Origin: Sciscionella marina DSM 45152
Lineage (GTDB): Bacteria; Actinomycetota; Actinomycetes; Mycobacteriales; Pseudonocardiaceae
Assembly: GCF_000379465.1 (NCBI RefSeq)
Contig: NZ_KB905386.1
Span: 1-64,000 of the forward strand
Direction of reading: 5' to 3'
Length of the DNA stretch: 64,000 nt
Shown here: positions 39,443 through 48,618 of the stretch, one piece after another
Layout of the letters: each line of letters starts with the position of its first letter
Position numbering within the stretch: the stretch's first letter is position 1
The notes under the pieces: generated by a model
Database searches by the model: none
What the model was told of the DNA's origin: nothing
What the model saw: only the letters and a program-made list of their open reading frames with translations
Position numbers and translations under genes: made by a program

Positions 39443-40882
39443 ATGAGCAAGGCGGCGAGCATCGGAGTGACCGGCCTCGCGGTGATGGGCCGGAACCTCG
39501 CACGCAACCTCGCGCGCACGGGACATACCGTCGCGCTGCACAACCGCTCGCCGGAACGGGTCCGCGACCTGGTCGACCAGTTCGGCCACGAGGGAGAGTT
39601 CGTCCCGACCGAAACGGCCAAGGAGTTCGTCGCCGCCCTCGAACGGCCGCGCAAGATCGTGATCATGGTCAAGGCCGGTGCCGCGACCGACGCCGTCATC
39701 GAGGAGTTCGCCCCGCTGCTGGACAACGGCGATGTCATCGTGGACGCGGGCAACGCGCACTTCGCCGACACCCGCCGCAGGGAGGCCGACCTGCGTGAAC
39801 GCGGCCTGCACTTCGTCGGGACCGGTGTCTCCGGCGGCGAGGAGGGCGCGCTGCACGGTCCGAGCATCATGCCCGGTGGTTCGGCCGAGTCGTACGCCTC
39901 GCTCGGTCCGCTGCTCGAAAGCATCTCCGCGCACGTGGGCGGCGAACCGTGCTGCACCCACATCGGCGCGGACGGGGCCGGGCACTTCGTGAAGATGGTG
40001 CACAACGGCATCGAGTACGCCGATATGCAGCTCATCGCGGAGGCGTTCGACCTGCTGCGCGGTGCGCTGGGGTATTCCCCCGCACAGATCGCCGAGGTGT
40101 TCCGCGGCTGGAACTCCGGCCGCCTCGACTCCTATCTGATCGAGATCACCGCCGAGGTGCTCGCCCACACGGACGCCGCGACCGGGGCGCCGTTCGTCGA
40201 CATCGTCGCCGACCAGGCCGAACAGAAGGGCACCGGCCGTTGGACCGTGCAGATCGGGCTCGACCTCGGGGTACCGATCAGCGGGATCGCCGAGGCCGTC
40301 TTCGCCCGCTCGCTTTCCGGGCACGCCGACCTCCGGGCCGCCGCCGGTGATCTCGCCGGGCCGAAGGCCTCCCTGCTCAGCGGGGCCGAGGCGGAGCGGT
40401 TCGCCGCCGATGTCGAGCAGGCCCTGTACGCCTCCAAGGTGGTGGCTTACGCGCAGGGGTTCAACCAGATCCAGGCCGGCGGTGCCGAGTACGGCTGGGA
40501 TCTCGATCTGGGCGCGATCGCCTCGATCTGGCGCGGCGGCTGCATCATCCGGGCCAAGTTCCTCGATGACATCCGTTCCGCCTACGCCGCCGAGCCGACC
40601 CTGCCGACCCTGTTGACCAGTGGCACCTTCCGCAGTGCCGTCGAGGATGGGCAGGATGCCTGGCGTTCGGTGGTCTCCACCGCGACGCGGCTGGGCATTC
40701 CGGCTCCCGGGTTCTCCACCTCCCTCTCCTACTACGACGCGCTGCGTGCCAAGCGCCTGCCCGCGGCACTCGTTCAGGGGCAGCGGGACTTCTTCGGCGC
40801 GCACACCTACCGTCGCACCGACCGACCGGGCTCCTTCCACACCGAGTGGGCCGCCGAAGGCCGCCCGGAACACCCGGCATAA
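39443..40882 (+). CDS. gnd: 6-phosphogluconate dehydrogenase (NADP+, decarboxylating)
   Basis: Oxidises 6-phosphogluconate to ribulose-5-phosphate and CO2 in the pentose phosphate pathway. The 479-aa protein starts at ATG 39443, preceded by AGGAGAGGAAGACAGGG. It has the Rossmann motif GLAVMGRNLARNLARTGH with NRS after the second strand, favouring NADP. The family signature KMVHNGIEYADMQLIAEAFD carries the catalytic Lys, and the C-terminal tail ends TDRPGSFHTEWA. The length matches the long, dimeric class. It stands alone and converges on the tad operon with a nine-base gap. Confidence 0.96.
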   Translation: MSKAASIGVTGLAVMGRNLARNLARTGHTVALHNRSPERVRDLVDQFGHEGEFVPTETAKEFVAALERPRKIVIMVKAGAATDAVIEEFAPLLDNGDVIVDAGNAHFADTRRREADLRERGLHFVGTGVSGGEEGALHGPSIMPGGSAESYASLGPLLESISAHVGGEPCCTHIGADGAGHFVKMVHNGIEYADMQLIAEAFDLLRGALGYSPAQIAEVFRGWNSGRLDSYLIEITAEVLAHTDAATGAPFVDIVADQAEQKGTGRWTVQIGLDLGVPISGIAEAVFARSLSGHADLRAAAGDLAGPKASLLSGAEAERFAADVEQALYASKVVAYAQGFNQIQAGGAEYGWDLDLGAIASIWRGGCIIRAKFLDDIRSAYAAEPTLPTLLTSGTFRSAVEDGQDAWRSVVSTATRLGIPAPGFSTSLSYYDALRAKRLPAALVQGQRDFFGAHTYRRTDRPGSFHTEWAAEGRPEHPA

Positions 40883-40891
40883 GGGACACCT

Positions 40892-41284
40892 CTACGGGGC
40901 ACGGGGCGCCGCGGGACCGGCGCGCGCATGGGCCGAGGCGGCGCCGAATTCGCCGAGCGGACCACCCGGGCGCACCGTGACCTCGATGAACGCGTCCCAG
41001 CCCCGGACCGTGCACCGCCCGAGAGTCGCGCGCATCCCGCGCGCGACCCATGCGGCGCGGGAGCACGGATCCGGCGCACCCGCATAGACCCCGGCCGCGA
41101 CCGAGAGCGCCGCGAGATCGGCGGTGCTCACCGCGCGATGCCTGGTCACGGTCGCCGCCGCGAGCCACACGCCGACGAGCACGGCGGCGAACACGACCGC
41201 GAGGACGCCGACTGTCCACAGTGTCGCCACCCCGCCGTCGCGCGTCGGTTCATCCGCTCCTGGCGTTCGGTTCGCGGACCGCAT
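40892..41284 (-). CDS. Rv3654c/TadG-like pilus-assembly protein
   Basis: A 130-aa protein from ATG 41284 (the frame is open to 41362). It has one N-terminal membrane helix, VATLWTVGVLAVVFAAVLVG, preceded by RDGG, then RAVSTADLAALSVAAGVYAG with two conserved cysteines (DPCSRAAW and GRCTVRGW). This is the pattern of the last gene in actinobacterial tad operons (Rv3654c, helicase-secretion neighbourhood TadE-like family). It is the 3' gene of the operon and overlaps tadE by about 35 bases. Probable minor pilin or pseudopilin. Confidence 0.8.
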   Translation of the reverse strand: MRSANRTPGADEPTRDGGVATLWTVGVLAVVFAAVLVGVWLAAATVTRHRAVSTADLAALSVAAGVYAGAPDPCSRAAWVARGMRATLGRCTVRGWDAFIEVTVRPGGPLGEFGAASAHARAGPAAPRAP

Positions 41285-41624
41285 ACGCCACTCCCTCCTC
41301 GTGCACACCGGGCAGCAGGCCGCCGACCGGTTCGGCGCGCACCCGCACGGTGAGTTCGTCACCGGAGGTCTCGACGTTCAGCCGCCCGCCCTTCGGTGCG
41401 ATCCGGTGCACCGCCAGCTGCGCCCGCTCCGGCTCACCGCGGGCGAGCAGCCGGGCCGCCTCCCGCGCCGCGTCGACACAGCGGACCTGGTCGAGAACGG
41501 CGAGCACCGCACCGATCCCGAACATCAGCACCGCGACGAAGGCCGCGAGCGCGACCGCTGCTTCCACGGTGACCATGCCCTGGTCCCCTCGTCCGGGGGC
41601 CATGCGCACGCACCGAACGCTCAC
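41250..41624 (-). CDS. tadE: TadE-like pseudopilin
   Basis: A 124-aa protein starting at a GTG that overlaps the stop of the pilin gene (GTGA). The class III signal reads GDQG followed by MVTVEAAVALAAFVAVLMFG; the Glu at position +5 after the glycine matches prepilin peptidase substrates. A conserved region, VRCVDAAREAARLLARGE, follows, as in TadE/RcpB pseudopilins. It would sit in the inner membrane as an assembly factor of the Tad pilus. Confidence 0.85.
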   Translation of the reverse strand: MSVRCVRMAPGRGDQGMVTVEAAVALAAFVAVLMFGIGAVLAVLDQVRCVDAAREAARLLARGEPERAQLAVHRIAPKGGRLNVETSGDELTVRVRAEPVGGLLPGVHEEGVAYAVREPNARSG

Positions 41625-41962
41625 AACGACACCGATAACGCCCGCTGCACGAGCGAGGTCAGCGCGCTGAGCACGGAATCTCCGGTGACGATCGTGTACA
41701 GCACGGCGGCGAACGCGGCGGCCGCGATCGTGCCGATCGCGTACTCCGCGGTGGACATCCCCGCGTCGTCGAACCGTGGCTCGGCCTCGTCCGACTCGGG
41801 TTCCCCTCCGGCGATACGAAGCGCGAGCCAACGCCGGAACCTGCGCCACCAGGCCACGAACCGGCCGGGCGGTGCTCCGGTGAGCTCGATTCCGGAGCGG
41901 ATCGGGATCACCTCGGCGAGGCGATCGGCACTGGTTCCGGTGGGAAGCGATGGAGCCGACAT
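41621..41962 (-). CDS. DUF4244 protein, probable Flp-type pilin
   Basis: A 113-aa protein from ATG 41962. The N-terminal 65 residues are a cytoplasmic leader. The class III cleavage region is FDDAG then MSTAEYAIGTIAAAAFAAVL, with Glu at +5 and Tyr at +6 exactly as in Flp pilins. After cleavage the peptide would be about 45 residues, the normal size for a Flp subunit. Position between tadC and tadE supports the role of major pilin. The leader is longer than in classical Flp pilins, a feature of the actinobacterial DUF4244 family. Confidence 0.85.
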   Translation of the reverse strand: MSAPSLPTGTSADRLAEVIPIRSGIELTGAPPGRFVAWWRRFRRWLALRIAGGEPESDEAEPRFDDAGMSTAEYAIGTIAAAAFAAVLYTIVTGDSVLSALTSLVQRALSVSL

Positions 41963-42024
41963 GGCGGCACCGTCCTTTCTGTTTCTGTTCCTTGACTGTC
42001 CGAACCTTGACTGTCCACAGCGGA

Positions 42025-42717
42025 CTACCAACTGCCGAGCATCGTGCCCGCGAGCCCGAGGACGACCGGGACGACACCGAGACAGAAGAAAGCGGGGAGG
42101 AAACAGCAGCCGAGTGGACCGCTGACCAGCACCCCGCAGCGCTGCGCTTCGGCATTCGCCGCGTCCTCGGATTCGGCGCGCATGCGTACCGCGAGCGCCG
42201 CGGCGACCTCGGCGAGCGTGGTACCCGAGCGCGCGCTGCGCACCGCCGCTCTGCCGAGCGCCTCCGTGGCGGGTTCGGCGAGCGCGGGCCGCCAGGCCTG
42301 TTCGGCGTCCGCACCGAGGGCGAGCAGATCCGCGGTACGCCGCAACGCACCGGCGGCCGGATCCGGCAGGTTCCCCGCGATCACGGTCACCGCGCGGGGC
42401 ACGTCGAGCCCACCCCGCAGGCAGGCGGCGAACAGATCCCAGCTGGCGGCCAGGCGTACCGGCGAGACCCGTCCAGCCTGCCGGGCCGACCTCCGGCGCA
42501 GCAGTTCCACGAGCACACCCGAACCGAGCCCGGCAAGCACGATCTGGCCGATTCCCGCGCCGAAGGTGGCCAGCAGGGTTCCCACGGCGATCGCGGCGAG
42601 AACCGCGAGGCCATAGCGCGGCAGCCGCACCGCGAGCAGCCTCCGGGCGCGGATCGGTACCGGTGGCCAACTCGCCACGCTCAGTGCGAGCGCGAGCACG
42701 GCGAGGCTGCTCAACAT
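42025..42717 (-). CDS. tadC: TadC-like pilus inner-membrane protein (T2SF domain)
   Basis: A 230-aa protein from ATG 42717, overlapping the end of tadB. The GspF/T2SF fold is seen in DLFAACLRGGLDVPRAVTVI and TADLLALGADAEQAWRPAL, then ALGRAAVRSARSGTTLAEV and a C-terminal membrane pair (FLPAFFCLGVVPVVLGLAG). It is shorter than proteobacterial TadC, as usual in actinobacteria. It probably forms the membrane platform with TadB. Confidence 0.87.
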   Translation of the reverse strand: MLSSLAVLALALSVASWPPVPIRARRLLAVRLPRYGLAVLAAIAVGTLLATFGAGIGQIVLAGLGSGVLVELLRRRSARQAGRVSPVRLAASWDLFAACLRGGLDVPRAVTVIAGNLPDPAAGALRRTADLLALGADAEQAWRPALAEPATEALGRAAVRSARSGTTLAEVAAALAVRMRAESEDAANAEAQRCGVLVSGPLGCCFLPAFFCLGVVPVVLGLAGTMLGSW

Positions 42718-43523
42718 GGCAGTACCCGCTCGGTCAGGCGCGCGGTCCAGGTCAGGCCCGCACAGATGAGGCCGACACCGATGAGCAGCAGCATTCCCCC
42801 GGTCCCCTGCCGGCCGAGCAGGCCGAGCGGATCGGCGCCGATCGCCTGACCGAGCACGACCCCGGCTACCGGAAGCGCGGCGAGCACCCATCCGGAGGCG
42901 CGCGCACCGGACAACTGGGCACGCAGGTTCGCCGCGGAACGCACGCGGTGCTCGACATCGCGCTGCAACGCGGCGAGAAGTTCGGCGAGCGCGAGGCCGT
43001 GTGTCACCGAGAGCCGCCAAGCCGAGGCGAACCGTTCGAGCTCGATGGTGAGCTGCGGTAGCTCCGCCGCGCGTGCGGCGAGTGTGTCCGCGACCCGCGC
43101 ACCGATCCCCGCCGCGTCGGCGATGCCCGCGAACACGGGACCGACCTCGGCGGTCTCGGCGGCGCTGGCCGCCGCGAGCGCCGGATGCGCGCCCCTGCGC
43201 AATTCCGCCACCATGGCCTGCAGTGCCTCGGCGAACCGTTGCGTCGCGCTGGTTCGCGCTCGCACACCGCGCGCGGCACGCCACCGGCGCAGGGCCACGA
43301 ATACCGCGAGGGCGAGTGCCGCGCCGATGAGCGGTCCACGCGCCACGGCGAGCGGTGCAGCACAGGCGGTCGCGACCGCTGCCGGCCAGCGCAGGGCGAT
43401 ACCGGACAGCCACGCGGCACACGCCGCCCGGTCGACACGTCCGAGACCCCGCCTCAGGACCGGCGACCGCGCGGGAAACACCAGCAGCGCGGACGCACCC
43501 GCGGCCAGTCCGAGGCTCAGCAC
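42711..43523 (-). CDS. tadB: TadB-like pilus inner-membrane protein (T2SF domain)
   Basis: A 270-aa protein from a GTG overlapping the tadA stop. The T2SF segment includes FAEALQAMVAELRRGAHPAL, FAGIADAAGIGARVADTL and ELERFASAWRLSVTHGLALA, followed by a C-terminal helix pair (GWVLAALPVAGVVLGQAIG; GGMLLLIGVGLICAGLTW). It is the partner platform protein to TadC, and order and overlaps match the conserved actinobacterial operon. Confidence 0.87.
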   Translation of the reverse strand: MLSLGLAAGASALLVFPARSPVLRRGLGRVDRAACAAWLSGIALRWPAAVATACAAPLAVARGPLIGAALALAVFVALRRWRAARGVRARTSATQRFAEALQAMVAELRRGAHPALAAASAAETAEVGPVFAGIADAAGIGARVADTLAARAAELPQLTIELERFASAWRLSVTHGLALAELLAALQRDVEHRVRSAANLRAQLSGARASGWVLAALPVAGVVLGQAIGADPLGLLGRQGTGGMLLLIGVGLICAGLTWTARLTERVLPC

Positions 43524-44698
43524 GCGATCACCCCGGCGCCCCGGTTCGCCAGCAGGCGCAACAGCTCGTCCTTCCCCGCTGCCCAGTCGGCCCCGCCCGC
43601 GGTGTCCAGCCGCCAGGCGGGTACGGCGCGCACATACGCTCCGCGCCGGGTAAGCAGCGCGATCTCGGTGAGCCGCCGGGAACCGGTGCCGTCCCTGCGC
43701 ATGAACAACACGAGCTGCACGGCCGCCGCGAGCTGGCTGTGCAAGGCGGCACGGTCGAGCCCGGCGAGAGCGGCAAGCGCTTCGAGGCGTGCGGGCACCT
43801 CCTCCGGGGCGTTCGCGTGCAGCGTGCCCGCCCCACCGTCATGCCCCGTGTTCAGGGCACTGAGCAGATCGCCGACCTCGACGGAGCGCACCTCACCGAC
43901 GACGATCCGGTCGGGGCGCATACGCAGGGCTTGGCGCACGAGGTCGCGCTGGGTCACCTCGCCCGCGCCTTCGACATTGGGTTGCCGCGCGATCAGCCGG
44001 ACGAACTGGGGATGATCGGGGGCAAGCTCCCCGGCGTCCTCCACGCACACGATCCGTTCCCCAGCCGGAACACAGCCGAGCAGCGCGGAAAGCAGGGTGC
44101 TCTTGCCCGATCCGGTGGCACCGACGACGAGAAACGCCAATCGCGCGCAAACGATGGCGCGCAGCAACTCGGCGGTGGCCGCATCGAAGGTGCCGAGCCT
44201 GCGCAGCTCATCGAGATCGTGCCGGGCCTGCCGGAGTACCCGCAACGAGATGCAGGTCCCGTCCGCGGCGACCGGAGTGAGCACCGCGTGCAACCGCACC
44301 TGCCTGCCACCGGCGGTCAGCCAGCCGTCGACATAGGGGACCGCCTCGTCGAGCCTGCGCCCCGCGGCGAGCGCGAGGCGCTGCGCGAGGCTGCGCACGC
44401 TGTCCTCGCCGGGGAAGCACACCCCGCTGCGGCGCAGGCCACCCGCTCCGTCGACCCACACCTCGTCCGGGGCGGTGACGAGCACATCGCTGACCTGGTC
44501 ATCGCGCAGTAGTTCCTCGAGCCTGCCGAACCCGGTGAATTCGGAATCGAGCACGCGCAGTGCGGTGAGGACATCGGTGTCCCCAGCCACCCCGCCGTAT
44601 TCGGCGCGCACCGCCTCGGCGATATGGGCCGGGTCGAGGTTGACGCCATCGCAGGCGAGCCGGTCCCGCACCCGTTCGATCAGTTCCTGGCCGATCAT
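43517..44698 (-). CDS. tadA: TadA/CpaF pilus secretion ATPase
   Basis: A 393-aa type II/IV secretion ATPase from ATG 44698. The N-terminal domain reads LTALRVLDSEFTGFGRLEEL. The catalytic core holds LVVGATGSGKSTLLSALLG (Walker A, about residue 215), RIVCVEDAGELAPDHPQFV (Asp box), RPDRIVVGEVRSVEVGDLL (Walker B) and HDGGAGTLHANAPEEV (His box). It would power assembly of the DUF4244 pilin in the membrane. It overlaps ssd (ATGA) upstream and tadB downstream. Confidence 0.95.
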   Translation of the reverse strand: MIGQELIERVRDRLACDGVNLDPAHIAEAVRAEYGGVAGDTDVLTALRVLDSEFTGFGRLEELLRDDQVSDVLVTAPDEVWVDGAGGLRRSGVCFPGEDSVRSLAQRLALAAGRRLDEAVPYVDGWLTAGGRQVRLHAVLTPVAADGTCISLRVLRQARHDLDELRRLGTFDAATAELLRAIVCARLAFLVVGATGSGKSTLLSALLGCVPAGERIVCVEDAGELAPDHPQFVRLIARQPNVEGAGEVTQRDLVRQALRMRPDRIVVGEVRSVEVGDLLSALNTGHDGGAGTLHANAPEEVPARLEALAALAGLDRAALHSQLAAAVQLVLFMRRDGTGSRRLTEIALLTRRGAYVRAVPAWRLDTAGGADWAAGKDELLRLLANRGAGVIAC

Positions 44699-45822
44699 GC
44701 CGCGTTCCCCGCCGCGGGCAGGTCCCGGACCGCAGCACCGAGCACGACGAGTGCCGCGGAGGCGAGTGGCCCCTTTCCATAGTCGAGTAGCCCTCCGGCC
44801 TCGACGGTCGCCGGGAGCGCGGCCTCCGAGCGCATCGCCACCAGCAGGGGAACACCCACCTCGACGGCGACCTCCGTGGGCCGCATCCCTGCAGGCGAGG
44901 GCCCGCGCACCACCGCGCACGGCTCGGCGCCCGCTTCGATGGCCTGACCGACCACACCCTTCGCGGCCGCGCAGGCACGCGGCCGGGCGGGGACGAGCAC
45001 GGCACACAGGTCGGCACGGCTCAGCGCGGCGCGGCCGCCGGCATCGAGTCTGCGGCCGATATCGCACACGACGGTGTTCCCCACGCGCACTCCGGCGTCG
45101 AGAACGGCACCCACCGCCTGCTCACCGGGTGGTGTGGCACCGGGCCGACAGCCGAGCACCGCGACCGTCGCCCTGCGGACCACACGTGCGGGCAAGGCCG
45201 AGCGCAGTGAACCGCCGGTGAGTCTGCCGTCCGCGAGGCGGAGATCGGGCCAGCGCATCCCGTCGAGCTCGCCGAGGCCGATTGTGCCGTCGAGTCCACC
45301 GCCGATCGGATCGCAGTCGACGAGCAGGGTGTCCCGGCCCCGGCGCGCGGCGATCGCGGCGAGGGCACCGGCGAACACCGAGGCTCCCGCGCCACCGCAG
45401 CCGCCGAGGACGGCGATCACCGTGCCCGCTCCGGTATCCGATCGCTGCGTCGATTCGGCGAACAGCGCGGACAGTTCGGGTTCCTCGGCGGGCAGGGTCA
45501 CCACGATCCGCGCCCCGAGGGAGAGCGCGGCCGCCCAGGTGCGCGGGCCGGGCTCGCTCGCACACACCACGGCGATCCGGTCTCTGCGCGGAAATTCCGC
45601 CATGGCAAGGCGTTTGGCCATCACCTCGTCGAGCACCACGACCGGGGCCCGCTGCCAGGCCGCACGGGCAGCGGACTGTCCGTCCACCTGCTCGACGGCG
45701 ATGTCCGCGGCGGCCGCGCAGCGCAGCACGTGCCCGCGAAGCTGTTCGCCCTCGACCGAACACACCGCGACAGAAGGGGACCGCTCTGGGCGCGAATTAT
45801 CCCGACGTGACGACGAAACCAC
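44695..45822 (-). CDS. ssd: Septum-site-determining protein Ssd (CpaE/MinD-like)
   Basis: A 375-aa protein from GTG 45822. After an N-terminal receiver-like segment (SVAVCSVEGEQLRGHVLRCA) comes a ParA/MinD-type ATPase: VIAVLGGCGGAGASVFAGAL (a deviant Walker A lacking the usual GK-T/S order), then DTLLVDCDPIGGGLDGTIGL and VCDIGRRLDAGG. In mycobacteria the orthologue (Rv3660c) heads the same operon and influences septation. In pilus systems the homologue CpaE localises the secretion machine. ATPase competence is doubtful given the altered P-loop. A 6C RNA lies upstream on the same strand. Confidence 0.87.
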   Translation of the reverse strand: MVSSSRRDNSRPERSPSVAVCSVEGEQLRGHVLRCAAAADIAVEQVDGQSAARAAWQRAPVVVLDEVMAKRLAMAEFPRRDRIAVVCASEPGPRTWAAALSLGARIVVTLPAEEPELSALFAESTQRSDTGAGTVIAVLGGCGGAGASVFAGALAAIAARRGRDTLLVDCDPIGGGLDGTIGLGELDGMRWPDLRLADGRLTGGSLRSALPARVVRRATVAVLGCRPGATPPGEQAVGAVLDAGVRVGNTVVCDIGRRLDAGGRAALSRADLCAVLVPARPRACAAAKGVVGQAIEAGAEPCAVVRGPSPAGMRPTEVAVEVGVPLLVAMRSEAALPATVEAGGLLDYGKGPLASAALVVLGAAVRDLPAAGNAA

Positions 45823-46031
45823 AGCGACACCAACACTTTCTCCACAGGGAGCCCCCAAGTCGCGGGTGTGCACCGCACGCGACGAACCCCCGGGTTCACG
45901 TTCGCCTGCTGACGAACCTGCCTCAACCGTGAACCTCGACGAGAGGCACAGCAACACGGCAACCACAATCTGTGGACAACGGCCCACGCTGTGGATAACC
46001 GCGCATACAGACGAAACAGAGCGTGGACATA

Positions 46032-46122
46032 GGACGACCCCCGCCAGGGGGGAGGGACGGGGGTCGTCGGAGGTTCAGCCCCGGGGGGTCGAGCTGAACC
46101 GGTCTTGAGATGTGCTCGTTGC
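46032..46122 (-). ncRNA. 6C small RNA
   Basis: Two consecutive hairpins on the minus strand each expose a run of six cytosines in the loop. The first stem is GGTTCAGC/GCTGAACC with CCCCCC in the loop (46072-46100). The second is GACGACCCCCG/CGGGGGTCGTC with CCCCCC in the loop (46033-46068). This is the defining architecture of the 6C RNA family. In M. tuberculosis the orthologue (B11) is likewise just upstream of ssd. A TATACA at 46129-46134 is a fitting -10 box and would give a transcript of about 90 bases, the expected size. Known 6C RNAs repress mRNAs through the C-rich loops. Confidence 0.88.
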
Positions 46123-46134
46123 TTCCACTGTATA

Positions 46135-46800
46135 ACGGCAACCCGGGAAACCGCTGCATTCTCGACAAATTTACGGTCAAATTCCCCTTGGTTGACCGGA
46201 TTGTCATCGCCGCACGACGATACGTGGAGCCGATCGGCGCATCCCGGCCGAACGAGCCGGACGACTACGAGCAGTTGCTGAAACGGTGCACCCGATCGAG
46301 CACTTGAAGTGACGCCGATCACTAGGTACACATAGAGGTGCGGACGGCGATACGGCCAGGAACTTCCCGAAGATAAGGGTTGTTTCACCCCCGGTCGGAG
46401 TCCGTGCGCGGATTCCAGGCACCCACGCTCAGCATGCCGCGGGAGGCTTGTCGACGATGGACCGGGTATCGGGACGCCGGACCCCTGGACCACGAACAGT
46501 TCGACATTCGTTGCAGCTTGGTAACCCGTGAATCCGCGCGAAGGCGGCGGCCGCTTCTAGGTGATGCGCGTGGCATCCACCGATGAAGCGGGCGCCGCCT
46601 TGTTTATTTCGCCGGGTTTGCCGTCTCCACCTCGGCGCTGTCTGGGGCAGGTTATCCACAGCCGGGGGAATCCATCCACAAGCGACGTTCGGGTCGTTGA
46701 CTGCCGACTCCGCGCGTGAGTAACTTGCTTTCACCGGCCCTACTGGGGAATTCGTTTTCACAGACGGTGCCCACTCCGTCAAGTGGGTGTGGAGGCAGAC
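46135..46800. other. Gene-free stretch upstream of the peptidoglycan-recovery operon
   Basis: About 660 bases without a supported gene, containing presumptive promoters for the 6C RNA (minus) and the nagZ-like gene (plus). GGAGGCAGAC immediately before 46801 is the ribosome-binding site of the latter. No other structure stood out. Confidence 0.4.
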
Positions 46801-48618
46801 GTGTCGAAGAGTGTGTCCAGGCGCGCGGCCTGCGCGCTCGGCGCCGGGGTGGCCGCGGCGGCCGCACTACCCTCGTTGTCCTTCGCTTCCACGGCAGGAC
46901 GAACACCGGAAGCACCGGGCATCGCGGACTGGGTGGAGAAGCAACTCGGCAGCATGTCCCTGCGCGAAAAGGTCGGCCAGCTGTTCGTGACCCCGGTGAA
47001 CGGGCAGTCCGCCGACGAGGTGAATCCCAAGAACCGCAAGGAATTCGGCGTCGACACCCCGGCACAGATCGTGGAGCGGTATGCGGTCGGCGGGGTCATC
47101 TACTTCAACAACAGCGATTTCGACAACATCGACACCCCGCGGCAGATCGCGACCCTGTCGAACGGCCTGCAAGAGGCCGCGCTTTCCTCGAACGCCGGAC
47201 TGCCGCTGCTGATCAGCACCGACCAGGAGGGCGGGTACGTCGCGCGGATCACCGAGCCCTACGCCACGGAGGTCCCCGGCAACATGGCGATCGGGGCGAG
47301 CAGGAGCACCGCGGACGCCTACGCCGAGACCGCCATCCTCGGTTCCGAACTACGCGCCATGGGGATCAATCAGAACCATGCGCCGGATGCCGACGTCAAC
47401 ACCGAGCCGACCAATCCGGTGATCGGGCTCCGCTCGTTCTCCGATCACCCGGAGCTGGCCGCCCAGATGGTGCGCGCGGCGGTGCGTGGCTACCAGGAAA
47501 GCGGCCCGCCGGATCGCACGACGAGCGCCGCGGTGAAGCATTTCCCCGGCCATGGCGGCGCTTCCGGTGACAGTCACACCAGCCTGCCCACGATCAAGCG
47601 CAGCCTCGAGCAGTGGCGCAAGATCGACGCGGTCCCGTTCCGTGCGGCGATCGAGGAAGGCGTGCAGGAAGTGATGAGCGCGCACATCGTGATGCCGGAG
47701 ATCGATCCCTCCGGCGAACCGGCGACCCTCTCCCCGCGCATGATCACCGGACTGCTCCGCGATGAGCTCGGCTACGACGGCCTGATCAGCACCGATTCGC
47801 TGCGTATGCAGGGCGTGCGGGAACTGCATCCGGACGCCGAGATCCCGGTACTCGCCCTCAAGGCAGGCATCGACCAGCTGCTCATGCCCGTCAACCTCAA
47901 CCTGGCCATCAACGCGGTACTCGAGGCAGTCCAGGACGGGAAACTCACCGAATCGCGCATCGAGGAATCGGCGCGCCGGGTCCTGCGCCTGAAGTATCAG
48001 CGTGGGCTCGCCGACTACCGGCCGGTGGAGCTCGCCGAACTGCCCCGCCGCGTGGGCACCGCGGCGAACCGGGACCGCGCGCAGGCCATGGCCGATCACA
48101 CGATCACCGTGGTGCGCAACGACGCGAAGCTGCTTCCGCTGCGCAAGAAACCGCGCTCGGTCCTGGTCACCGGCTGGGGCGAGACGACGACCGAGAACCT
48201 GGCCGGCACGATCGGCAAGCGCGGGGCGAACACCCGGGTGCTCACGACCGGGACCGAACCGAGCAAGGCACAGATCACCGAAGCGGTCGGGGCGGCGAAC
48301 TCCGCCGAGCTGACCGTGGTGCTGACCAACGGGGATCCGAAGGGAATGCAACCCCAGCAACAACAACTGCTCACCGAGCTGATCGCCACCGGGAAACCGG
48401 TCATCGCGGTCGCCGCGCAGCGCCCATACGACACGGGGTTCGCGGACGCGCAACGAACCTGGCTGGCCACCTACTCCTCCTCGGCTGCCTCGATGGAGTC
48501 GCTGACCAAGGTCATCTACGGCGAGCTCGCCCCGCGCGGGAAACTGCCCGTCGACGTCCCTGCGGGCGGCGACCCCACGAAGATCAAGTACCCGTTCGGA
48601 ACGGGGCTGCACTGGTGA
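46801..48618 (+). CDS. nagZ: Exported beta-N-acetylglucosaminidase, GH3 (NagZ-like)
   Basis: Hydrolyses terminal GlcNAc from peptidoglycan fragments. The 605-aa protein starts at GTG 46801 after a strong ribosome-binding site. Its Tat-like signal, SVSRRAACALGAGVAAAAAL, implies action outside the membrane, as for Bacillus NagZ. The GH3 core shows LREKVGQLFVTPVNG and LPLLISTDQEGGYVARI, then VKHFPGHGGASGDSHTSLPT, the NagZ loop with the catalytic His/Asp dyad. The nucleophile Asp is in YDGLISTDSLRMQGV. A C-terminal GH3_C domain follows. It is the first gene of a five-gene operon and overlaps namZ by four bases. Confidence 0.92.
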   Translation: MSKSVSRRAACALGAGVAAAAALPSLSFASTAGRTPEAPGIADWVEKQLGSMSLREKVGQLFVTPVNGQSADEVNPKNRKEFGVDTPAQIVERYAVGGVIYFNNSDFDNIDTPRQIATLSNGLQEAALSSNAGLPLLISTDQEGGYVARITEPYATEVPGNMAIGASRSTADAYAETAILGSELRAMGINQNHAPDADVNTEPTNPVIGLRSFSDHPELAAQMVRAAVRGYQESGPPDRTTSAAVKHFPGHGGASGDSHTSLPTIKRSLEQWRKIDAVPFRAAIEEGVQEVMSAHIVMPEIDPSGEPATLSPRMITGLLRDELGYDGLISTDSLRMQGVRELHPDAEIPVLALKAGIDQLLMPVNLNLAINAVLEAVQDGKLTESRIEESARRVLRLKYQRGLADYRPVELAELPRRVGTAANRDRAQAMADHTITVVRNDAKLLPLRKKPRSVLVTGWGETTTENLAGTIGKRGANTRVLTTGTEPSKAQITEAVGAANSAELTVVLTNGDPKGMQPQQQQLLTELIATGKPVIAVAAQRPYDTGFADAQRTWLATYSSSAASMESLTKVIYGELAPRGKLPVDVPAGGDPTKIKYPFGTGLHW

